Assembly (NCBI RefSeq): GCF_012349115.1 | Contig: NZ_PQIG01000065.1 | Location: forward strand, 58,402-122,401 | Direction: 5' to 3' | DNA: 64,000 nt | From: Rhizobium ruizarguesonis | GTDB lineage: Bacteria > Pseudomonadota > Alphaproteobacteria > Rhizobiales > Rhizobiaceae | In this document: positions 33,499-44,046 of the stretch, in pieces | How positions within the stretch are numbered: the first letter of the stretch is position 1 | Layout: the number at the start of each line of letters is the position of its first letter | Position numbers and translations under genes: made by a program | The notes under the pieces: model-generated | The model's input: only the letters and a program-made list of their open reading frames with translations | Databases searched by the model: none | What the model was told of the DNA's origin: nothing

Positions 33499-34482
33499 TC
33501 AATCGAGATTGCCAGCGCTTCCCAATACCAAACTACCGACGCTGGATTGTTCAAGATCATCGAGTGGCGTGAGTATTTCGGAGACCTGATCGCGCAGCCA
33601 AGTGTGTGCACGGGAGGCCGAATTGCGCCGGTGCCAAATCATTACCAACAGTGTTGGTGGCAAAGCAAAGGGCAGCGGATGAATGGCAAGCCCCTCTGCG
33701 ATGGCCACTTTCACGGCCATCCGGCGCGGTACAATTCCGACAAGGTTTGTCGCGGCCACAGACCGCAAGACGGCCGTAAAGGTCGGTACCGAGAGGACGA
33801 CCTCACGTTGCAGGCCCAATGCAGCAAGTGCGGCAGTTTCTCGATCGGGCGCCATCTCGATGACGCGGAAGGCGGCGTGGCGCAGACTGCAATACAGTTC
33901 GACGGGCATCGCCGCCGCCGGCGTAACACCGTGCTGGCGTAGAACCGGATGATCCTGCCGCGCAACAACAACGTAACTGGCATGAAAGATCGGTCGCCAA
34001 TCGACCCAGGGCGAAAAATTGCCCGCAGGCAACAAGATCAGATCCAGCCTGGCTTCTCGTAGGTCGTCCATGGTCTGAAGGTTGAGCGAGTCGGTATAGC
34101 GCAGCGAAATGCCCGGTGCCCGCTGTTCCAGGTTAGCCATTAGGCCGGGTAGCATCATCTCGGTGAAAAAATCCGACGCTGCAATGCGGAAAGTCTGCAC
34201 CGCACTCGCTGGATCGAAGCTTGCCGGGTTTAAGAGGCGGCTTGAATCCTCAAGCAGTTGAGTCAGCGGCAACGCCAAAGCAAGTGCAAATTCGGTCGGG
34301 CGCATTTGCTGGCCATCACGCATCAGCAGTGGATCGCCGAAGGCGGCGCGCAACCGCCCAAGGGCCGCCGACACGGCCGGCTGCGATAGGCCAACCCGCT
34401 CCCCGGCGCGCACGGTAGACCGTTCGCGCAACAAGGCATCCAGCACTTTCAATAGGTTAAGGTCGAAGGCGGATAAATTCAT
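33499..34482 (-). CDS. LysR family regulator
   Basis: 327 residues. N-terminal HTH (LNLLKVLDALLRERSTVRAGERVGLSQPAVSAALGRL) in the NodD/SyrM-like arrangement with LLMRDGQQMRPTEFA, then the PBP2 sensor domain (FRIAASDFFTEMMLPGLM). Divergent from the cupin gene at 34583; the intergenic 100 bases are AT-rich around 34500-34520 with a TATAATCATCCAATTTA stretch fitting the LysR T-N11-A box. Probably activates the cupin/membrane protein pair. Confidence 0.87.
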   Translation of the reverse strand: MNLSAFDLNLLKVLDALLRERSTVRAGERVGLSQPAVSAALGRLRAAFGDPLLMRDGQQMRPTEFALALALPLTQLLEDSSRLLNPASFDPASAVQTFRIAASDFFTEMMLPGLMANLEQRAPGISLRYTDSLNLQTMDDLREARLDLILLPAGNFSPWVDWRPIFHASYVVVARQDHPVLRQHGVTPAAAMPVELYCSLRHAAFRVIEMAPDRETAALAALGLQREVVLSVPTFTAVLRSVAATNLVGIVPRRMAVKVAIAEGLAIHPLPFALPPTLLVMIWHRRNSASRAHTWLRDQVSEILTPLDDLEQSSVGSLVLGSAGNLD

Positions 34483-34582
34483 GGGATCAATTCAGTCGAT
34501 ATAATCATCCAATTTATCACAAGCCCGGCGGTGCGCTATTTCGGGGGCCTTCCGATCAACCAACCACGAAGGTCCCTGTATC

Positions 34583-35032
34583 ATGAACGTATATACCCAG
34601 CCACAGCAGTCTCATAGCTGGAACGGCACCACCTACCGCATCCTGTTGTCCTCCGCCGAAACGCAAGGCGCCATGTCCATCGTCCACGGCGTTGCCGGCC
34701 CGCTTGAGGGCCCGCCTTCGCACATCCATGAGGCCGAGGACGAAACTTTCCTTGTGCTGGAAGGCGTCATTGATTTCGAACTTGAGGGCACCGTGTTTCG
34801 GCGCGGTCCGATGGAGACTGCGCATATCCCACGTGGCAAGCGTCATAGCTTCCGCACCGGTCCCGACGGCGCTGTTTGCATCGCCGTGCTGACGCCGGGT
34901 GGCTTTGAAGGTTTTTTCGAAGAAGTCGCCGCAGCGGGTTTTCAAATACCGCGTGACATCGCCGCGGTTGCCGAATGTGCGGCACGCTATGGCTCGCAGT
35001 TTACCGGCCCCGGGCTGGCGCAGAGAGGCTGA
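34583..35032 (+). CDS. Cupin domain protein
   Basis: 149 residues. Cupin motif 1 (GPPSHIHEAEDETFLVLEG, with two His and Glu ligands) and motif 2 (GPMETAHIPRGKRHSF) are intact, so metal binding is expected. Single-domain cupins of this type include dioxygenases, isomerases and quercetinase-like proteins; function unresolved. Followed after one base by a small membrane protein. Confidence 0.85.
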   Translation: MNVYTQPQQSHSWNGTTYRILLSSAETQGAMSIVHGVAGPLEGPPSHIHEAEDETFLVLEGVIDFELEGTVFRRGPMETAHIPRGKRHSFRTGPDGAVCIAVLTPGGFEGFFEEVAAAGFQIPRDIAAVAECAARYGSQFTGPGLAQRG

Positions 35033-35033
35033 T

Positions 35034-35411
35034 ATGCGTGACATCGCCTTTATCTTTTTTCTCGCGGCGGTCGTGTGTGTCACCTCTGGCATGGTTTGGG
35101 GGATCCAGATGGCAATCAGCGAGGACCACTTGCTGGCGCCGGCCCATGCGCATCTCAACCTGGTGGGATGGACGACGCTGGCGTTGTTTGGCCTGTACTA
35201 CCGGCTGACCCCCACTGCAGCGCGGGGGATACTTCCCCGCGTTCACGCCGGACTTGCCATCCTCGGTGTCGCTCTCATGGTCCCAGGTATTGCCATGGTC
35301 ATGGCCGGAGGTCCGCCCGCTCTGGCGAGTGCCGGCGCGATACTGACTTTGGCCTCGATGCTGCTGTTTCTGGTGACCGTTGCCCGCCACGGATTTGGTG
35401 CAGAGGCGTGA
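35034..35411 (+). CDS. Small membrane protein with HAHLNLVGW motif
   Basis: 125 residues, four hydrophobic helices. The segment LLAPAHAHLNLVGWTTLALFGLYY is typical of small proteins related to the core of haem-copper oxidase subunit I (CcoN/NorB-like), but too few helices and His residues are present for a working oxidase. Starts just after the cupin stop, so co-translated. Function unknown. Confidence 0.72.
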   Translation: MRDIAFIFFLAAVVCVTSGMVWGIQMAISEDHLLAPAHAHLNLVGWTTLALFGLYYRLTPTAARGILPRVHAGLAILGVALMVPGIAMVMAGGPPALASAGAILTLASMLLFLVTVARHGFGAEA

Positions 35412-35804
35412 CGACTGACCGCGGGCTTCGCAACGCCCGCGGTCAAAAGGCTTGGTTTAGCCTCCGGGCATTATAAGAGAAGCGGACCGAACGCCGCGAG
35501 AACTGCCGTCCGATTGCCAGAGGTCCTGTGGCGGCATCACCTGCTGTCTCGCCAGTTCGGGCAAATGTCCGCTTTGCGGGTGCGGCTAAAAAATCTCAAT
35601 GTCCGACATAAGGGCGCAAAGCGGTCAAGACCGCCGTCGGCCCCTTTGCTGCCGTTCGAGGTCGATCCGAGGAACGTGCGGTATGTGCTAGAATGCGGCC
35701 TGAAGGCGGAATGCGACGGACGCACTGCGAGGGACGGTGTGATCGTACCGGAATTCGCGCAACCGAGAGCCGACGTTGTGCTCTTGAAAGGGGAGACGAG
35801 GACG

Positions 35805-36914
35805 ATGCCGACACCACAGCAACCCAGTCTAATAGTTCGACAGAAATCCCCACAGAACATCGAGTTTCCGTTTGCGTCGCTCTCCGATTGGCTGATCCCA
35901 ACCGAGCTGTTCTTCGTGCGAAACCATTTCCCGTCGCCGGACCTCGATGCGCGAGACTGGAGATTGCGCGTTGGCGGGGCGGTGGAGCGGCCGATCGAAC
36001 TTGACCTCGACAGCATCAAGGCGATGCGGAGCACGACTTTCACCGCCGTCGTCGAGTGTGCAGGGAACGGGCGCGTCTACTATGAGCCGCCGAAGGAGGG
36101 GTTGCAGTGGCAGAACGGAGCCGTCGGCAATGCCGCGTGGACAGGTGTTCTTCTGCGCGAGATTTTGGAAATGGCGGGCGTTAAACGAACCGCACGTGAG
36201 GTACTTCTCGCAGGCGCCGACAGCGGCGTCGTCGACACAAACAAGAAAACGGCTTCTCCCGGCCCCATCGCTTTTGCGCGCAGTTTACCGCTTGAGAAGG
36301 CCATCGCTGACAGCACGATCCTTGCCTATTCGATGAACGAGGAGCCGTTGACGCGCGATCACGGCTACCCGCTACGCGCGGTCGTGGGTGGCTGGTTCGG
36401 CATGGCTTGGGTCAAGTGGATCACTGATATCACGGTTGTGGAGCAACCGTTCCTTGGCTACTGGCAGGCGCGCGACTATTTCCGTTGGGAGCGCAGCCTC
36501 GGGGAACCCAGGCTGGTCCCCCTTGCGGAGATGGAGGTCAAAGCGCAGATCGCGCGTCCCGTACAGGGGGCGCGTCTCATCGCCGGCCAACCGTACCGGA
36601 TTTTCGGAGCCGCCTGGAGCGGAGAGGCTGTTATCCGGCAGGTGCAGGTCTGCACCGGAGATGGCAGGGGCTGGCGCGAGGGAAGGCTCCTCGAAACAGA
36701 ACGTCCCTTTGCATGGCGCTTGTGGGAGTACATGTGGACCCCTGAAGAAGTGGGGCAATATATACTGCGATGTCGCGCGATCGATGGGGCGGGGTGCGTG
36801 CAGCCCGAGCTCCAGCGTTCTGACTGCGAGAGCTACGCAGCCAATTGGATCGTTCCGGTGGAGGTTACGGTCGTTCCCGAGCCACAGACGTACGAGGAGG
36901 AATTCGTGATCTAA
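35805..36914 (+). CDS. Sulfite-oxidase-like molybdopterin enzyme
   Basis: 369 residues from the ATG at 35805, preceded by AAAGGGGAGACGAG. The Moco domain has FFVRNHFPSPDLD, VVECAGNGR with the molybdenum-ligating Cys85, and GGWFGMAWVKWI; the dimerisation (Mo-co_dimer) domain follows (YRIFGAAWSGEAVIRQVQV to the end). No signal peptide or haem domain is seen, unlike SorA, and no cytochrome gene follows, so the electron acceptor is unknown. An in-frame extension to 35514 exists but has a composition unlike the family. Confidence 0.83.
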   Translation: MPTPQQPSLIVRQKSPQNIEFPFASLSDWLIPTELFFVRNHFPSPDLDARDWRLRVGGAVERPIELDLDSIKAMRSTTFTAVVECAGNGRVYYEPPKEGLQWQNGAVGNAAWTGVLLREILEMAGVKRTAREVLLAGADSGVVDTNKKTASPGPIAFARSLPLEKAIADSTILAYSMNEEPLTRDHGYPLRAVVGGWFGMAWVKWITDITVVEQPFLGYWQARDYFRWERSLGEPRLVPLAEMEVKAQIARPVQGARLIAGQPYRIFGAAWSGEAVIRQVQVCTGDGRGWREGRLLETERPFAWRLWEYMWTPEEVGQYILRCRAIDGAGCVQPELQRSDCESYAANWIVPVEVTVVPEPQTYEEEFVI

Positions 36915-37226
36915 TCACCCGCATTGGGTGGAACATGAAGGCCGGCGCAACTCGACCAGCAGGTATCTGGCTGGACCGGCTCAACAATGGCGGAAGGCTG
37001 ATCCTACCGCTTACCACCGATCTTGGATTTACCAGCAGCAACTGGAGCAACAGGCACCTTCGAGGGCCGGACTCTGCTATCTGCAGGAGATTGTCCAAAG
37101 ACGTTCGTGGAGTGAGAAGCACCCCGAAATCATGCCGGCGGGCAGGCGTAATTGCTTAGGGTGTCATTCGCGCCTAGCCGAATCCGACCCCTGGCAGGAC
37201 CAACCGCCGAAACAGGGCCAGTCGGC
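36915..37226. other. 312-base convergent gap, nothing recognised
   Basis: Lies between the sulfite-oxidase-like gene and the converging ABC ATPase gene. Short frames on both strands show no family features; no convincing terminator hairpin was found. Confidence 0.5.
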
Positions 37227-38360
<1,134 letters not shown>

Positions 38361-38418
38361 AAATCTGTCTCCACCGGCGGCCTTCGTCGCACATTCGATC
38401 ATCGTTCCTGCATATTCC

Positions 38419-38510
38419 CTAAATCGGAATCGATTTAGAGATGAAATTATGCAGCAATTCAAAGTGTTACAGCGTTTCCTTGCGGCTGTGGAACAGACCA
38501 CGACGCTGTA
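38419..38510. repeat. RIME-like palindrome pair
   Basis: CTAAATCG-GAAT-CGATTTAG (38419-38438) and TACAGCG (38468-38474) pairing with CGCTGTA (38504-38510), separated by an AT-rich linker. I recognise this combination as a recurring rhizobial intergenic element. It sits between the binding protein and the ATPase genes of one operon. Confidence 0.6.
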
Positions 38511-38515
38511 GGGAA

Positions 38516-38546
38516 GGGATCGCGGGCTGTTGCCGTCCGCGATCCC
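38516..38546 (-). terminator. Hairpin after binding-protein gene
   Basis: Perfect 10-pair stem GGGATCGCGG/CCGCGATCCC, 16 bases past the stop of the solute-binding protein. No T-run follows, so it probably stabilises or partly terminates the mRNA, giving excess binding protein over ATPase, as is common for ABC operons. Confidence 0.5.
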
Positions 38547-38561
38547 AGGGGCCCAAAAAGC

Positions 38562-39794
38562 TTACTTGAACGCCTCGACTTCGCCAGCAGCCTTCTTGAG
38601 CGCCGCTTCCGGCTCGGCCTTACCCGTGACCACGGACTGGATCATCTCGATCATCGAGTTCTGGAAGCCCTTATAGTCGGTGAAGAGCGGCTCGGGACCA
38701 CCATAGCTGATGCCGTCGATCAAGGGCTTCCAGTAAGGATCCTTGGCGACGAACTCGTCGACCTTGGCTGACGGACGCAGGGGAGTGAGACCGGCGCCGC
38801 CCTGCAGTTCGTATTCCGACTGCACGTCGGGCGAGGTGATGAACTTGGCAAATTCCGTCGCCTTGTCCTCGACCCCCGAACCCTTGAAGATCGCCAGGCT
38901 GTCGGTGATCAGCAGCGTGCCGGGGCCCTTGGCGTCGGGACCGAGCGGCAGCGTCGTGATGCCCCAGCTGATCTTCGTTTTCTTCAGGCGGTCGGCCGCA
39001 CCCGAACCTGCCTGGATCATGGCGACCTTGCCGTCGAGGAAGATGGCGCGGACTTCGTTCTGCTCGTAGGCGGTCGGACCTTCTTCGGAGTAGGGAACGA
39101 TATCCTTGTAGGCCTTCAGCGCAGCAAGAATCTCAGGGCTGTCGAGCGTGACCTTGCCGTCGGCATCGATCACCGCGCCATTATTGGTGTAAACCCAATG
39201 CATGAACTGGTGCATCGTATTGTCGAAGGTCTTGGCGGAGAGACCGTAGCCCGGAATGCCGGTCTTTTCCTTGATGGTCTTTGCCATCGCGATTTCTTCA
39301 GCCCAGGTCTTCGGCGGCGTCTCGGGATCGAGGCCGGCCTGCTTGAAGAGATCCTTGTTCCAGTAGAGCGCCTTGGTGGAGAAGGCGATCGGAACGCCCC
39401 ACTGTGAGCCCTCGAAGGTGACCGTGTCGACGATGTGCGGATAGTAGGTCTTCTTCTCGTCGTCTGTCATCGGCACCGGAACGATGAGGTCGTTCTGCGC
39501 GAATTCCTTCAGCGTGCGCGAACCGACATAGGCCATCGCCACCGGCGTGCCGGCGGCGGCGAGCGTCGTTGCCTTGTCCTGGCACTGCGCCCATCCGACG
39601 ACCTCGGGGGCGATCTTCCAGCCTGCGTTCTTTTCTTCCCACTGCTTGATGTATTTGGTGTGGACCGGGTCGATCGTGTCGCCGCAATAGATCCAGCTGA
39701 TTTCCTTGTCGGCCGCCTGGGCAGTGACGGCGGTCAGTGCCGTCGAACCGAGCAGGGCGAGCGCCATAAGGCCTGTCTTGATGGTAATGCTCAC
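38562..39794 (-). CDS. ABC sugar-binding protein, family 1
   Basis: 410 residues with a Sec signal peptide (MSITIKTGLMALALLGSTALTAVTAQAA, cleavage after AQA likely). SBP_bac_1 fold: HTKYIKQWEEKNAGWKI, GVPIAFSTKALYWNKDLFKQAGLD and YGLSAKTFDNTMHQFM. Periplasmic receptor for a mono- or disaccharide or sugar alcohol; specificity not readable. The only binding protein of the operon with two MalF/MalG-type permeases upstream. Confidence 0.88.
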   Translation of the reverse strand: MSITIKTGLMALALLGSTALTAVTAQAADKEISWIYCGDTIDPVHTKYIKQWEEKNAGWKIAPEVVGWAQCQDKATTLAAAGTPVAMAYVGSRTLKEFAQNDLIVPVPMTDDEKKTYYPHIVDTVTFEGSQWGVPIAFSTKALYWNKDLFKQAGLDPETPPKTWAEEIAMAKTIKEKTGIPGYGLSAKTFDNTMHQFMHWVYTNNGAVIDADGKVTLDSPEILAALKAYKDIVPYSEEGPTAYEQNEVRAIFLDGKVAMIQAGSGAADRLKKTKISWGITTLPLGPDAKGPGTLLITDSLAIFKGSGVEDKATEFAKFITSPDVQSEYELQGGAGLTPLRPSAKVDEFVAKDPYWKPLIDGISYGGPEPLFTDYKGFQNSMIEMIQSVVTGKAEPEAALKKAAGEVEAFK

Positions 39795-39840
39795 GTCGTG
39801 ACTCCCATTCTTGTGTTAGCTGTTCACTCGTTTTTTGGTC

Positions 39841-40698
39841 TTATTGTTTCACCGCACCGGCGGTCAGCCCGCCGACAAGGTAGCGCTGAAGGAAGAAGAT
39901 GACGACCATTGCCGGCGCGATACCGACGAAGGAAGCCGCCATCAGTTCGTTCCAGATGACCTCCTGCTTGCCGAAGTAAGCAAAGAGCCCCACCGGCAAG
40001 GGCATGTATTCGGTCTTCGAGTTGAACGTCAGCGCGAAGATGAATTGCTGGGCGTAAGCGCCGATGAAGGTGGTAATGGCGACGACGATAATCCCCGGCA
40101 TCGCAATGGGCAGGATGACACGGCGAAGCGTATAGAAATGGCTGGCGCCATCCATGTAGGCCGCTTCGTTGAGTTCCTGTGGAATGCGGATCATGTAGGT
40201 GCGCAGCAGCCAGATCGCCGACGGAATCAAGAAGGCGACGCCCGGCACGATCATGGCGAGATAGGTGTTGAGCACGCCGATGCTGCGCATCAGCCGGAAG
40301 AGCGGGATCAACAGCACGGCGCCCGAGAACATGTTCACCGTCAGGAACGCGCCGAGCAGGATCCCCATGCCCTTGAATTCGAACTTCGCAAAGGCATAGG
40401 CCGCCGGAATGACGAGGCAGAGCACGATCAGCGTGACGATGATCGAGATGAAGAACGAGTTGAAGATATAGCGCCCGAAGCCCGGCACGCTGATCCACAT
40501 CGTCCGATAGGCTTCAAACGAGCCGTTCTCCGGCCAGAAGCGGTAGGGCGAAGAGAAGAGCTGGCTGAGCGGCTTCAGCGAAACCAGGAAACCTTCGACG
40601 AAGGGCGACAGCACAAAGAAAAGAAACAGCGCGATGCCGCAATAGATCAGGATGATTTCCCACCAGCGGTAACGGTCGATCATGGCTGCATTGCTCAT
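39841..40698 (-). CDS. ABC sugar permease, MalG type
   Basis: 285 residues, six helices, with the EAA loop (LNEAAYMDGASHFYTLRRVILP) near residue 180-200 that docks to the ATPase, and the final YLVGGLTAGAVK end characteristic of MalG relatives. Overlaps the previous gene by ATGA. Forms the channel with the next-upstream permease. Confidence 0.9.
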   Translation of the reverse strand: MSNAAMIDRYRWWEIILIYCGIALFLFFVLSPFVEGFLVSLKPLSQLFSSPYRFWPENGSFEAYRTMWISVPGFGRYIFNSFFISIIVTLIVLCLVIPAAYAFAKFEFKGMGILLGAFLTVNMFSGAVLLIPLFRLMRSIGVLNTYLAMIVPGVAFLIPSAIWLLRTYMIRIPQELNEAAYMDGASHFYTLRRVILPIAMPGIIVVAITTFIGAYAQQFIFALTFNSKTEYMPLPVGLFAYFGKQEVIWNELMAASFVGIAPAMVVIFFLQRYLVGGLTAGAVKQ

Positions 40699-41579
40699 GC
40701 GCGCTTCTCCGGGTTGAGACGGCGGGTGACGCGGAAATAGGCGAAGCAGAAGAGCGAGAGGAAGATACAGATCAAAACGGCGCGCGCGGCACCTTCACCG
40801 TATTTCTTCGAGCCGATCGCGGTCTGATAGGTATCGATGATCATCGTCGTGGTCTCGCCGCTCGGTCCGCCCTGCGTCAGGATCCAGATGATGTCGAATG
40901 AGTTGAAGGTGGCGATCAGCGACAGCATCGACATGGTGATGATCGCCGGAACCATCAGCGGCAGCGTGATGCGGCGGAAGCGGTACCAGCGGCCGGCGCC
41001 GTCGGTCCAGGCGGCCTCGTAGAGATCCTTCGGAATGGATTGGATCGCGGCCAGGAAGTAGATCGTCACCAGCGGCACGCCGATCCACACGTCGGTGACG
41101 ATCGTTGCCCAGAAAGCGGTGCTTCCATAGGCGAGGAAGGCGACCGGACCGTCGACGAGACCGAAGCGCTGCAACATGCCTGATATCATCCCGAACTGGC
41201 CATTATACATCCAGCCCCACATGAAGATACCGATCGCCATCGGCACGATCCATGGCGGCATGGTCAAAAGCCGGAACAGCGAGCGGCCGGGGACCGCGGC
41301 ATTCAGCATGGTCGCACCGAAAGTGCCGATCACCATTTTCAGGGCGACCGAGAAGAATGTCCAGATGAACGTACGGATGATGACTTCTGCAAACCGCTCG
41401 TTGAAGATTTTCTCGTAGTTGACCCAGCCGACCCAATTGGTGGTCTTCTTAAGGGATGCATCGGTGAAGGAGAGAATGAAGGTATCGACCAGCGGATAGG
41501 CGACGATCGCCAGAACATAGAGCACAGCCGGAAGAAGAAGGATGCAAGCGAAGATGAAGGTGCTTCTTTGAACACTCAT
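40695..41579 (-). CDS. ABC sugar permease, MalF type
   Basis: 294 residues, six helices. After the first helix it has the SFTDASLKKTTNWVGWVNYEKIF segment usual for UgpA/MalF relatives and the EAA loop (LYEAAWTDGAGRWYRFRRITLP). Starts 13 bases after the dehydrogenase gene, so part of the same mRNA. Confidence 0.9.
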   Translation of the reverse strand: MSVQRSTFIFACILLLPAVLYVLAIVAYPLVDTFILSFTDASLKKTTNWVGWVNYEKIFNERFAEVIIRTFIWTFFSVALKMVIGTFGATMLNAAVPGRSLFRLLTMPPWIVPMAIGIFMWGWMYNGQFGMISGMLQRFGLVDGPVAFLAYGSTAFWATIVTDVWIGVPLVTIYFLAAIQSIPKDLYEAAWTDGAGRWYRFRRITLPLMVPAIITMSMLSLIATFNSFDIIWILTQGGPSGETTTMIIDTYQTAIGSKKYGEGAARAVLICIFLSLFCFAYFRVTRRLNPEKRA

Positions 41580-41592
41580 CTTGCCGCCCTCC

Positions 41593-42750
41593 TCAAGCCG
41601 CTCTTGCGTGAAGGGCTTCGTCGAAGCGGTCCCAGATGGGACGCAGATCGATGACCGCTTTCTTCATCCTCGCTTCGTCCATCGCCAAGGCGAGGATACC
41701 GGCTTCGAGCGCATTCAGCGTGGAAACAGGAAGTTCGAGCCCGGTGCGCACGCTTTCAAGCAGATCGCTCGCCATCTGTTCATCGGCGCCGTAGTGCTGG
41801 GAGAGCTCGGTGGCGGCATATTTGTTTTCGACAATCTTGTTGCCGGTCAGCTGTTCGTGAACGTCGAGATAGCCGCGCACGAAATCGCCTTCGGCCATGC
41901 CGCGCGAACCCATGATGGCAAAACGGCGGAATTGATCGGGCACATTCAGATTGGTGTGAAAGTTCATGCCGACGCCATTGGCATATTCGACGATCGCCAC
42001 CTGATAGTCGATGATATCGGCATCGCTGTCGAAGACCTTGTCCGATCCCATCCACCCGCTCGGCTTGCGGTGGAAAAGCTCGAGGTCGTTGATGCCCTCG
42101 CGCGCCGGGTCGTTTGCCGGAATGAAGCTCTTGCGGCCACCGAAACTTGCGACGCGTTCCGGCCTTGCGCCGGCGACACCATTGTAAAGATCGAGGTCGT
42201 GGCAGCATTTCTCCAGCATGAAGCTGCCGGAATAGCGCTCATAGCGGCGCCAGTCGCGCATGAAGAAGGCACCGTGATAAGGCTCGATATGTTCGGAGGC
42301 CTCGATCGACACGATCTGACCAAGCTTGCCCTCGGCCTGGATAGCGCGGAGATCCTTATAAAGAGGAGAATAGCGCAAGACGAGACCGACCATCAGTCGC
42401 TCGTGGCCGAATTTTGCCATCAGATGGGCAAGTTCGATGCTTTCAGCGATCGTGGTGACGATCGGCTTTTCGCAGAAGACCTTGAGACCGGCTTGAAGTC
42501 CGAGCCTGATGTGGTCGAGATGCAGGTGATTGGGGGAGCCGATCATCAGGAGATCGAGCTTTTCGGAGGCAAGGAGCTCCTCCGGCGAACCATAGGCCTT
42601 GCCGACCGAAATTCCCTTTTCCGTCAATCCGGGAAGTCCGGCTGGTTCCGGATCCACATAGCCTACAATGTCGAAGCTGCTATCGATTGCCTTGAAAACA
42701 TAGCCGAGATAGCCGAGCCGGAATCCTAGCCCGATGATTCCCACTTTCAT
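41593..42750 (-). CDS. Gfo/Idh/MocA family oxidoreductase
   Basis: 385 residues from the ATG at 42750 (MKVGIIGLGFRLG); in-frame codons to 42798 precede the Rossmann fold and are left out. N-terminal NAD(P)-binding domain with GLGFRLGYLG and the family EKPIV motif (VFCEKPIVTTIAESI), then the C-terminal GFO_IDH_MocA fold with EKCCHDLDLYNG containing the expected His/Asp pair. Oxidises a sugar, inositol-like polyol or derivative. As first gene of the ABC operon it probably acts on the imported substrate. Confidence 0.88.
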   Translation of the reverse strand: MKVGIIGLGFRLGYLGYVFKAIDSSFDIVGYVDPEPAGLPGLTEKGISVGKAYGSPEELLASEKLDLLMIGSPNHLHLDHIRLGLQAGLKVFCEKPIVTTIAESIELAHLMAKFGHERLMVGLVLRYSPLYKDLRAIQAEGKLGQIVSIEASEHIEPYHGAFFMRDWRRYERYSGSFMLEKCCHDLDLYNGVAGARPERVASFGGRKSFIPANDPAREGINDLELFHRKPSGWMGSDKVFDSDADIIDYQVAIVEYANGVGMNFHTNLNVPDQFRRFAIMGSRGMAEGDFVRGYLDVHEQLTGNKIVENKYAATELSQHYGADEQMASDLLESVRTGLELPVSTLNALEAGILALAMDEARMKKAVIDLRPIWDRFDEALHARAA

Positions 42751-42841
42751 GCCGATCAAGTTCCCATTTAGTAATTTATTTTCTTTAAGTTGGGACAAAA
42801 ATCGCGAGGCGTCAATAGAAAACGGGCCTCAAAGCGCGAGC

Positions 42842-42858
42842 ATGAAATTAATTTTCAT
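42842..42858. promoter_or_regulatory. A/T palindrome upstream of sugar ABC operon
   Basis: ATGAAATTAATTTTCAT, where 7 of 8 opposed base pairs match, about 92 bases upstream of the dehydrogenase start. Similar in form to RpiR- or LacI-type operators; the regulator is not encoded next to the operon. The rest of the 42751-43079 gap shows nothing else I can support. Confidence 0.4.
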
Positions 42859-43079
42859 AGATCGGTAGCCGGCGGTCGATTGCTGGCTGCGACCGGCCGG
42901 ACGTCGATTGCCAAAGGGAATAGGCCGCATCTCTTGACGCCGGGGCGGCGAATTCAGCGACTGTTGGCGCAGCCAACGATCGCCCCGGCAAGCTCACGCA
43001 GAACTCGCGAAATGTTGAAAAGAGCCGCGAGTTTACGTGTGTAGGATAGTGCGAGACCCGAAGGCAAGGAGGAGCCATC

Positions 43080-43967
43080 ATGACCCGCATGACAGCCAAG
43101 GATTTCCCTCAGGAACTTCTCGAACTCTACGATTATTACGCGCACGGGAGAATTACCAAGCGCGAGTTTCTCGACCGGGCCGGCAAATTCGCTGTCGGCG
43201 GCGTCACGGCAGCCGCCATTCTTGCGTCACTGAGCCCCGACTATGCGCTGGCGACCCAGGTCGAGTTCACCGATCCCGATATATCAGCCGAATACATCAC
43301 CTATCCCTCGCCAAAAGGAAATGGAGATGTCCGCGGCTATCTCGTCCGCCCTGCAAAAGCCGCCGGCAAAGTCGCGGCCGTGGTGGTCGTTCACGAAAAC
43401 AGAGGTCTGAACCCCTATATCGAGGATGTGGCGCGGCGCGTGGCAAAGGCAGGCTTCATAGCCCTTGCGCCCGATGGGCTCACGTCGGTCGGAGGCTACC
43501 CCGGCAACGATGAAAAGGGGCGGGAACTCCAGCAGAAGGTCGACCCGGAAAAGCTGATGAACGATTTCTTCGCGGCGGTCGAATTTTTGATGCACAGCGA
43601 TCTCACCACCGGCAAGGTCGGCATCACCGGCTTCTGCTATGGCGGCGGCGTCGCCAACGCCGCGGCGGTGGCCTATCCGGAACTTGCCGCAGCCGTGCCC
43701 TTTTACGGCAGGCAGCCGCGTGCAGAAGACGTGCCGAAGATCAAGGCGCCACTGCTTCTCCATTATGCCGGGCTGGACAAGGGGATAAACGAAGGCTGGC
43801 CGGCCTATGAAGCTGCGTTGAAGTCATCGGGAAAAACGTTCGAGGCCTACATCTACCCTGACGTCAATCACGGTTTTCACAATGATTCCACGCCCCGCTA
43901 CGACGAAGCAGCAGCCAAGCTCGCCTGGCAGCGAACGGTCGACTGGTTTACGAAATACCTCGCCTGA
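43080..43967 (+). CDS. Dienelactone hydrolase family protein
   Basis: 295 residues. The N-terminus has a Tat- or lipoprotein-like stretch ([34 protein letters not shown]) typical of the YghX-like branch exported or membrane-tethered. The alpha/beta hydrolase domain shows [19 protein letters not shown], nucleophile GFCYGGG (Cys186), the acid in [10 protein letters not shown] and the His in VNHGFHND. Such enzymes hydrolyse dienelactones or other cyclic esters. Stands alone; convergent with the PrpD-like gene. Confidence 0.88.
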   Translation: MTRMTAKDFPQELLELYDYYAHGRITKREFLDRAGKFAVGGVTAAAILASLSPDYALATQVEFTDPDISAEYITYPSPKGNGDVRGYLVRPAKAAGKVAAVVVVHENRGLNPYIEDVARRVAKAGFIALAPDGLTSVGGYPGNDEKGRELQQKVDPEKLMNDFFAAVEFLMHSDLTTGKVGITGFCYGGGVANAAAVAYPELAAAVPFYGRQPRAEDVPKIKAPLLLHYAGLDKGINEGWPAYEAALKSSGKTFEAYIYPDVNHGFHNDSTPRYDEAAAKLAWQRTVDWFTKYLA

Positions 43968-44046
43968 GAAGGCTGCCGCCTGAACGATGATGCGGCCGGG
44001 GAGGCGTTCCCCGCCGCCTGTCCGTCCCCACGGCTTGTCAAGGCGA

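Noticed and set aside
35514..35804. In-frame N-terminal extension of the sulfite-oxidase-like gene
   Set aside because: Sequence unlike the family or a signal peptide; the ATG at 35805 has a strong ribosome site.
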